DNA of 31,566 nt, taken from contig DEBW01000151.1 in NCBI GenBank assembly GCA_002348905.1, forward strand, positions 1 through 31,566, in the 5' to 3' direction. Source of the stretch: Ruminococcus flavefaciens (lineage in GTDB: Bacteria > Bacillota > Clostridia > Oscillospirales > Ruminococcaceae). The notes beneath the pieces are model-generated. The model did no database searches, was not told the origin of the DNA, and saw only the letters and a list, made by a program, of their open reading frames with translations. Made by a program: the position numbers and the translations under genes. Below are positions 26,201 to 31,566 of this stretch, in pieces. Positions within the stretch are counted from its first letter, which is position 1. The number at the start of each line of letters is the position of its first letter.

Positions 26201-29200
26201 AGTTCAGTCAGGTATCTTGATGTTTAAAATAACAGACCGATTTGGACACGAAAGCTTCAAAGTTGAGCGCATTGAGTCCGATACGGATAGTGGTGAGCCA
26301 AGTACTTTGACAGATGATAATGGGAAAAACTATATCGTTGAAAAAATAGCCCCGAATGTAAATGTCTCATTACCTGATAGTGATGGTTCAGAACGTAATG
26401 ATGGTACTGTGTGGTATAATTCCGATAAGGACATAACAATCAATGTACAGGATAAAGATTCTGGTATCAACAATGTGGTCATAAATGTAAATGGTGTAGA
26501 GATTAACAATAAGTTGGTTTCAGAGGATAATTCTACTACCTTTGTAAAGGGCATCGATACCGCTTTACATGAGTACCATTTAAGCACTGATGAAATAACT
26601 GAGTATCTGAGAAGTTCTCAGCAGGAACCAGCCGATGGCCATTACGTGGTTAAGGTTATAGTTGAGGATAATGCATTCAACAAGGGCGAGGATCAAAAAG
26701 ACTATTATATTGATAAAGAATCTCCTATTGTCGGAAAAATTGAATTTTCTATTCCTTCCGCCGATGATTTGAGCGAGGGTGATGTTACTGACGCAGAACA
26801 GTATATTGAAAAACTTCAGTATGGTTATTATTTCAAGACCGAGCTTATTGCAACTGTAAACATTACTGACAAGGCACCATCGTCTGAACTGAATGAAATC
26901 GAGTATGTGCTTGTGGATTACAATAATGGAGTTAAGGGCGAGGAACATTCTGGTAAAGCAGCTATAACCAGTGATCCGCATCCAGGAAATGGCTCAGTTG
27001 ATAGCATAGGTACAGCTTCGTTTACGATTCCTGCAAATTTCAAAGGACAGATTCTGGTTACAGCTTATGACTACGTAGGCAATGAGTCTGTGGAAAGAAC
27101 ACCAGATTTGTTTGTCGTTGACACTCCAGAGAAGCATGAGTCCAAGGAGCATATCACGATCACTGGTCTTGGAACATCAAGTTACACTGATTCTGAGGGA
27201 CATCCTTTGTTTGATACCAATGTTAATCTGATGGTAACAATTACCGACACCATGTCCGGCATTAGAGATTTCAGTTATTCAATCACTTCAGAACAAAATA
27301 CTATAGATGTAAAAACTATCGAATTTAAGAATGATAAGAACACTTATTCTGTAGGACAAGTTTTAGAGGATGATTGGACAATCACTGCTATGGATGAAAA
27401 CCTCGTAACTGAGGTTACACGAAATTACACATTCTCAGCAGATGATAATAATATCCAGCTTACCTTTGCAATGACGGACAGAGCGAATAACACATCCGAC
27501 AGAACCTCTGATATATTCTCAATAGACCAAACAGCACCTGTCATCAATGTTGCTTTTGATACACCTGCTGGTAATAATGATTACTATCGTGAGAACAGAA
27601 CTGCAACGATTACGGTAATTGAAAGAAACTTCGATGCATCACTTATCAGTGCTGCAATCACCAATGAAATCGGCGGTACTCCTGTTCTAAGTTTTGCAAG
27701 CAATTCAAATACTGAACACGTTGCAACTCTTACATTCGGTGAAGGTGATTACACATTTGGTATCGAAGGCTCTGACAGAGCAAATCATGTAGCGACTGTA
27801 AACTATTCAGGTGGTAATGAAAGAAGTTTCCATGTTGATATGACAAGCCCCACAGAAATTGACAACTTCGATCAGTTCATCAATGAACTTAATAATAGTT
27901 TCAATTCTAACAAAGAAATGACATTCACAATTACCGAGCATAATTTTGTTCCGGGACAAGTGAATATCAGGATTTATCGTACAGCTCCTGGAAATGAGCT
28001 GACAACGGAGATTCGTGAAGATTGTACATCGGAATATGTTTCGGCAGACAAGTGGATAAGTACTGGTGATACTCATTCGATAAGTTTCAAATTTACAGAG
28101 GACTATGTATATCAGGTGACGATCAGTGCTACAGATGCAGCTGGCAGAACATTAGCCGAGAAAGCATCGCCGGTATTTGAAATCGACAAAACTGCACCTG
28201 TGCTGAAAACACCGACCAATCTTGATGTGCTTATTTTCACAGACAAGAATACTGAGACTTCAGCTACTCCTCTTGAATTCTTCGATGCTAACATCGCAAG
28301 CATTCATTATTCTGTTGTTTCCTATCAGATGAAACTTAATGAGGATAATATCGGATATGATATGAATGTGGATTCAGAGGACTTCGATGTGAAATCCGAT
28401 GAAGTGGTAATCAGCAATGAGTTCTTTAATCAAGATGGTATCTATGAAGTTAAGTCAGTAGCATATGATGTTGCAGGAAACGAAAGCAATGAAACAACTC
28501 ACACCTTTGTAATTCAGCGTGATACTGATTTCCTTGTATATATCCCAAATAGCATTAAGGCCAGTCAGACAGGACTTTACAAGTTCAATGAAAAGGGTAT
28601 TCGTTCTGCTGACTTCGAGGATATTGAAATCATTACCTACATCACTCAAGATAAGGAATTTGAGGTTCAGGTTGATGGTAATGTTGTAGAATCTGGCGAT
28701 TTAGATGTCACCAAGGATGACAGAAGAATCAATCAGGTTGATATGTACGATGTTACTTTGAAAAACAGCTATATTTCCCAGAACTATAATGCCGATACGA
28801 TTGATACTGATCTTACACTTAATGCTGTTGCAACCAACGGCGATACAGAGCAGGTTATTACTCTTGGTCATATCTATATCGACAATGTTAAGCCAGTTGG
28901 CGAATATGAATCTGCACTTCAGAATTTAGGAACATTTGACGGATTCTATGGTATGGAAAGTAGAACAGTTCTTATCGAGGGCGTATCGCCTGATATTGAT
29001 GTAGATCGCTGTGAAATTCAGCTGAATGACGCAACTCTCAAGAATGAAGACGGTGGTTTTGTCTATGATGAAAGCGCTCATACAATCAGCTTCACAATTG
29101 GAAAGGGTTACACGGATATAAAGCCAACGCTCGTTGATAAGGCAGGCAATATCAATAACCTAGCAATGGTAAAGAATGTATACGTGGGCGGCGTATTTGC

Positions 29201-29306
29201 AAGATGGTGGTACCTGTTTGTTCTTGGTGGACTGGCAATCCTTGCGATTCCCACAGGTATTATTATTGCAATTATTCGTAAGAAAAGAAGACCTGTTTCA
29301 TTCTAA
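23199..29306 (+). CDS. Giant Ig-like-repeat surface protein with C-terminal membrane anchor
   Basis: The 2035-residue protein has a signal peptide (about 1-28), an acidic Thr/Glu-rich stalk (about 30-90) and a chain of bacterial Ig-like/cadherin-like beta domains. About ten domain boundaries are marked by motifs such as SIDQTAPVINV, EIDKTAPVL, VEKIAPNV and IDKESPIV. Strand motifs such as VTATDAAGR or VYDVAGNES recur. The C-terminus has one TM helix (WWYLFVLGGLAILAIPTGII) and RKKRR, with no LPXTG before it, so it stays in the membrane. CGGAGG precedes the ATG, which overlaps the previous stop. Its coupling to T7SS genes suggests a cell-surface extension or contact structure for the system; EsaA/YueB plays such a role in T7SSb but has a different topology. 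Confidence 0.75.
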   Translation: MKNRVLSIILSFGIILSNFSSSFAVIAEDGTGTTEPEATVATETNTEPTTEEQSETEDTSSPTEENSVANPVDSQDDEPTNEETVEVKIVLNKDSIYYGQELPFDETGIVDEDFYKFVDATDEQKQIESDILKNAVSLKADLVEGQVASNNDAKYGITVITDSDNLIDGNTTYTVATDTLDFSIYGNYSPNKFANIQVGENNITYLTVADNYFISKSDDPTTFSSNRIPLAEILNNDNKYYIRNMKEDSENYMAISCAIDADTAPGIVMPEYVTVSGIDLSNTAATNKDVTISFKTYAWSDSVKVTLKNDGKTCVTDKVIAPSGNKSDDGKNEFVFEYTFLAAEESAYHIKDLFVSISANGIKSERSILPMYDNNLPSNQSEELCVDTIAPYILKMHEWPSQHGQVFQLKAGDKNTKLVTVDYSYDNSKWQPTEVTSNNYNGKVYNGEVWFNITVPVQSLNSSVLYVRAVDEAGNVDIIKRTKEGVWVVDSVITDSDINKALSQVTGIELYYSTPTSSGEFDDSANPIKISGSSVFHSNQFANAINKPLQLRIFTDESNVVYINNSILSKHFTTITNEDGSSNKVFDYFYYNMSIGYDGDIEISLNDKRVNIPFNSSVISDYLGFEVLSNHVTIEDDKATVQVYNPEFASKFVAATANKWYGINEKDGTFNIHIDDNADGSGIQSIQINDDGTSINAAEEYPITFTPDKGEASNITSTLITQKFNSGTEKVTKVDVSIPLEVFSDGDHVLKITVVDNAGNTQTGFTSISNNDTQPDNSTLEFSTDFNAPKGSIDLLTPSIPIDGNDWFDKVTPIKFTFSINDGTNGYPYKVKWKSNPDADWKGAIEFQFEEGGTARKTIVTDELATDEKYAENHSNTVSAIFYDEAGNPSDDSSVNTKTIYKDVSNPEIDHVKVCHEPESAPKKIIRVLSFGLFYNDDISITVEAHDAEHDSQLKHDSKLNVSSLQISLDGGKNYSSDYVKSDDSHDDRKDFHYTIHGLDEVQSGILMFKITDRFGHESFKVERIESDTDSGEPSTLTDDNGKNYIVEKIAPNVNVSLPDSDGSERNDGTVWYNSDKDITINVQDKDSGINNVVINVNGVEINNKLVSEDNSTTFVKGIDTALHEYHLSTDEITEYLRSSQQEPADGHYVVKVIVEDNAFNKGEDQKDYYIDKESPIVGKIEFSIPSADDLSEGDVTDAEQYIEKLQYGYYFKTELIATVNITDKAPSSELNEIEYVLVDYNNGVKGEEHSGKAAITSDPHPGNGSVDSIGTASFTIPANFKGQILVTAYDYVGNESVERTPDLFVVDTPEKHESKEHITITGLGTSSYTDSEGHPLFDTNVNLMVTITDTMSGIRDFSYSITSEQNTIDVKTIEFKNDKNTYSVGQVLEDDWTITAMDENLVTEVTRNYTFSADDNNIQLTFAMTDRANNTSDRTSDIFSIDQTAPVINVAFDTPAGNNDYYRENRTATITVIERNFDASLISAAITNEIGGTPVLSFASNSNTEHVATLTFGEGDYTFGIEGSDRANHVATVNYSGGNERSFHVDMTSPTEIDNFDQFINELNNSFNSNKEMTFTITEHNFVPGQVNIRIYRTAPGNELTTEIREDCTSEYVSADKWISTGDTHSISFKFTEDYVYQVTISATDAAGRTLAEKASPVFEIDKTAPVLKTPTNLDVLIFTDKNTETSATPLEFFDANIASIHYSVVSYQMKLNEDNIGYDMNVDSEDFDVKSDEVVISNEFFNQDGIYEVKSVAYDVAGNESNETTHTFVIQRDTDFLVYIPNSIKASQTGLYKFNEKGIRSADFEDIEIITYITQDKEFEVQVDGNVVESGDLDVTKDDRRINQVDMYDVTLKNSYISQNYNADTIDTDLTLNAVATNGDTEQVITLGHIYIDNVKPVGEYESALQNLGTFDGFYGMESRTVLIEGVSPDIDVDRCEIQLNDATLKNEDGGFVYDESAHTISFTIGKGYTDIKPTLVDKAGNINNLAMVKNVYVGGVFARWWYLFVLGGLAILAIPTGIIIAIIRKKRRPVSF

Positions 29307-29321
29307 AAATCCTTAATAAAA

Positions 29322-29353
29322 TGCACCCTTCTGATGTGATTCGGAAGGGTGCA
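29322..29353 (+). terminator. Strong hairpin after the operon
   Basis: A perfect 10-bp stem (TGCACCCTTC / GAAGGGTGCA) with a 12-base loop sits 16 bases after the giant gene's stop. The plus strand has no U-run after it (AATGTATAAAT), while the minus strand continues TTTTATT. It may stop or stabilise the plus-strand transcript and marks the likely operon end. Confidence 0.55.
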
Positions 29354-29391
29354 ATGTATAAATATCAAAATAACACAAATGGAGGACGGAA

Positions 29392-29676
29392 ATGTATAAG
29401 CCAAAGCCGATTGATACTACTGATATAGTGCTAACAGATGACCTTCTTGCGTTAATAGAACAAATAGCCGCCAATGTTCATGATGTATGGGCTAAGGGGC
29501 GAATGGATGAAGGCTGGGTGTATGGTGAAGTAAAAGATGCTGAAAAGAAAGTATCGCCATGTCTTATCTCTTATGATGAACTTCCAGAATCAGAAAAGGA
29601 ATATGACCGTAATACTGCAATTGAAACCTTAAAACTAATTACAAAGCTCGGTTATGAGATAAGCAAAAAAGCATAA
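29392..29676 (+). CDS. RyR-domain protein
   Basis: The 94-residue protein is essentially one RyR (ryanodine-receptor repeat) domain. It shows the diagnostic order VWAKGRMDEGWVYGEVKD, KVSPCLISYDELPESEKEYDR and ETLKLITKLGYEI. The function of bacterial RyR domains is not known; they occur in phage and accessory loci as small soluble proteins. AATGGAGGA precedes ATG 29392. It lies after the hairpin, so it is probably transcribed separately from the T7SS operon. Confidence 0.8.
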   Translation: MYKPKPIDTTDIVLTDDLLALIEQIAANVHDVWAKGRMDEGWVYGEVKDAEKKVSPCLISYDELPESEKEYDRNTAIETLKLITKLGYEISKKA

Positions 29677-29706
29677 TGTAACTATTATAAAGGATGGGGA
29701 ATGATT

Positions 29707-31560
29707 ATGAGAAAGCGACAAATGAGTATCGTTGCAGCATTAGCTGTTATATCAACAAGTATGATACCATTTTCTACCGCACCGACAGCGAGGGCAATTT
29801 CCAAATGGGAAATGGAAAGTGGATATACTGAGTATAGGCATAGTGTCTCTGGTGATTACGGCTTAACGTACTACATATACCCTGATCATGCGGCTTTGGT
29901 AGAGGTTGATTGGGACTGGTCTGGGGTTATTCTTCCTGAAACGGTAGAAGGTGTGCCGCTGACCACAATAGCTGACGGTGCTTTTTATGGCGAAAGCACA
30001 TTATATATCAGTATCCCTTCTACTGTGACAGATCTCGGTACTTCTCTTGGAGAACTTGAACGTCCATTTACTCTTGTGATAGACCCAGCAAACGAAAGCT
30101 ATGTCAATGTGGATGATGTTATATACACATCTGATATGACCGAGCTTGTCAGGTGCTGTCCAGGATATAAGCAGGAAGAAATGAATATACCTGACACAGT
30201 TAAGAAAATAGATGAGCAGGCATTCTACAAGTGCGAGAACATCAAAACAATAAATATTCCTGCATCTGTTGAAGAAGTTGGCTTGTGGTCATTTGGCGAC
30301 TGTTCATCGCTCGAAGCTATAAATGTTGATTTTAATAATGAACGTTTTAGTAGTATTGACGGAGTATTATTTAATGAGAATCAGAGTATGCTTTATCAGT
30401 ATCCGCCAAACAAGAGCAACACAAGTTACACGATACCGAACAGCGTGGACTGGATGATGAGACAAGCATTTCAGAATTGTGATAATCTGGAAAGCGTTAA
30501 ACTACCAAAGTATTTCCGTGAAATCAGTTACCGATGTTTCGCAGAATGTGACAAACTCAACAACATCGTGATACCGGAATGGGTAGAAGAGATAGACAGT
30601 TCAGCATTTCAGAACTGTTCCAGTTTGACTGATATTACTTTCTCAGAGAACACCAAAAAGTATGGCAGCGAGGTGTTTGACGGAACTCCTTGGTATGATA
30701 ATCAGCCAGAAGGAGCCATATATACAGGTGCGGTTCTTTACAAAATCAAGGGTAATTTACCTCCGAACACAGAGTTTGTTGTGAAAGAAGGAACAAAGGG
30801 TATCGCAGAGTACGCATTCTGCACTGAAGGATTGAATAGCTATGGCTTCTACACATCAGGCGATAGTAATCTTGTCAAAGTCGTACTTCCTGATGGGATA
30901 GAGTATATTGGTCAGTGTGCATTCCACAATTGCATAAATCTGACTGAGATCAATTTCCCTGAGAGCTTGTACCAGATAAGCAACAGTGTTTTTGCAGGCT
31001 GTGAAAAGCTAAACAATGTAGCTTTGCCTGAAAGTCTTGCAATTATTGATTCCACACTCTTTAGCGGCTGTTCTTCAATAGAAGAGATAACAGTTCCTGA
31101 GTATGCTGAAAGAATAGAGTGGGGAGCTTTCGAGGGCTGCGAATCCTTAAAGAAAATAACTATTCTGAGTCTTGAGTGTGAGATTGAAGACGCTCCGGAA
31201 ACGATCTGTAATATCTGTGATTATGATGCAAACTTTAACACAACCGCAAGTTTCACTGGCACTATATACGGCTACGATAACTCTACAGCTCAAAAATATG
31301 CTGAGAAGTATGGATACAAGTTTGAGTCGCTCGGAAAGTCATATATCAAGGGTGACTGCAACGATGACGGCACAGTTAATATAGCCGATGCAGTTATGCT
31401 TCAGAAGTTCCTTCTTGGTAATGGCAGTCTTGCAGAATGGAAGAATGCAGACCTCTGTGAGGACGAGCGAATCGACGTGTTCGATATGGTTCTTATGAGG
31501 CAGCTTATTGTGTACCGAATGGAACCGTGGCATATTTATTTAGACAGGGCTCCCGCATGA
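29707..31560 (+). CDS. Secreted BspA-type leucine-rich-repeat protein with dockerin
   Basis: I choose ATG 29707 (617 residues) because the AGGATGGGGA site is too close to ATG 29701. A signal peptide spans about 1-30 (cleavage near TARA). Residues about 75-520 hold LRR_5/BspA-type repeats such as IPDTVKKIDEQAFYKCENIK and LPDGIEYIGQCAFHNC, with Cys in the AFxxC turns. A type I dockerin lies at about 548-607, with two Ca-binding segments: GDCNDDGTVNIADAVMLQ and ADLCEDERIDVFDMVLMR. The second loop lacks the usual Asn/Asp-Gly pattern (DERID). Dockerins bind cohesins of cellulosome scaffoldins or cell-surface anchors, so this is likely an extracellular adhesion or substrate-binding protein. The stop is TGA 31558-31560, six bases before the window end. 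Confidence 0.85.
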   Translation: MRKRQMSIVAALAVISTSMIPFSTAPTARAISKWEMESGYTEYRHSVSGDYGLTYYIYPDHAALVEVDWDWSGVILPETVEGVPLTTIADGAFYGESTLYISIPSTVTDLGTSLGELERPFTLVIDPANESYVNVDDVIYTSDMTELVRCCPGYKQEEMNIPDTVKKIDEQAFYKCENIKTINIPASVEEVGLWSFGDCSSLEAINVDFNNERFSSIDGVLFNENQSMLYQYPPNKSNTSYTIPNSVDWMMRQAFQNCDNLESVKLPKYFREISYRCFAECDKLNNIVIPEWVEEIDSSAFQNCSSLTDITFSENTKKYGSEVFDGTPWYDNQPEGAIYTGAVLYKIKGNLPPNTEFVVKEGTKGIAEYAFCTEGLNSYGFYTSGDSNLVKVVLPDGIEYIGQCAFHNCINLTEINFPESLYQISNSVFAGCEKLNNVALPESLAIIDSTLFSGCSSIEEITVPEYAERIEWGAFEGCESLKKITILSLECEIEDAPETICNICDYDANFNTTASFTGTIYGYDNSTAQKYAEKYGYKFESLGKSYIKGDCNDDGTVNIADAVMLQKFLLGNGSLAEWKNADLCEDERIDVFDMVLMRQLIVYRMEPWHIYLDRAPA

Positions 31561-31566
31561 AAAAAA

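Noticed and set aside
29200..29306. LPXTG sortase anchor on the giant surface protein
   Set aside because: A TM helix and basic tail are present, but no LPXTG-like motif precedes them.

Overview
The window looks like a low-GC Firmicute, most probably a Ruminococcus or close relative. The main clues are strong AGGAGG-type ribosome binding sites, Thr/Glu-rich linkers on surface proteins, and a secreted leucine-rich-repeat protein ending in a type I dockerin, which is typical of ruminococcal cellulosome biology. This assignment is an inference, because there is no rRNA or other marker gene.

Region 1 (1-1799) holds a broken tyrosine recombinase on the minus strand. It is flanked by two perfect 25-bp inverted repeats, 316-340 and 1600-1624, each of which reads as a recombinase core site (about 10-bp arms, 7-bp spacer). 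A good extended -10 promoter lies between the repeats and points out of the segment toward the large operon. A minus-strand terminator lies just outside the left repeat. This is the layout expected of an invertible on/off switch, now possibly locked by a frameshift in the recombinase.

Region 2 (1800-8741) is an effector island of a type VII (WXG100/EssC) secretion system. A small coiled-coil partner protein comes first. Three putative effectors follow with a shared N-terminal module of about 115 residues and unrelated C-termini: one frameshifted, one papain-like cysteine peptidase, and one long Gly/Ala-rich repeat protein. A lipoprotein that may be an immunity protein, a DUF4176 (Lcp-type) protein and an unrecognised 209-residue protein complete the island.

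Region 3 (8769-23202) is the secretion core, all on the plus strand and tightly packed. It encodes a TPR protein, four WXG100-like proteins, an unusual valine/proline-rich repeat protein, a von Willebrand A-TM-FHA-like receptor, and an EssC ATPase split into two genes. The rest is a disordered protein with nine SNPTP-type motifs, a PP2C phosphatase, a transmembrane Ser/Thr kinase whose architecture recalls EssB, and two small membrane proteins. I see no EsaA or EssA. An EsaB-like beta-grasp domain may be fused to the EssC N-terminus.

Region 4 (23199-29306) is a giant 2035-residue Ig-like surface protein translationally coupled to the core and ending in a C-terminal membrane anchor. A strong hairpin follows. 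A RyR-domain protein and the dockerin-bearing LRR protein close the window.

Taken together I read this as a variant T7SS. A phosphorylation circuit (kinase, phosphatase, repeated Thr-Pro substrate, FHA reader) is built into the secretion operon, and a recombinational switch may sit upstream of it.
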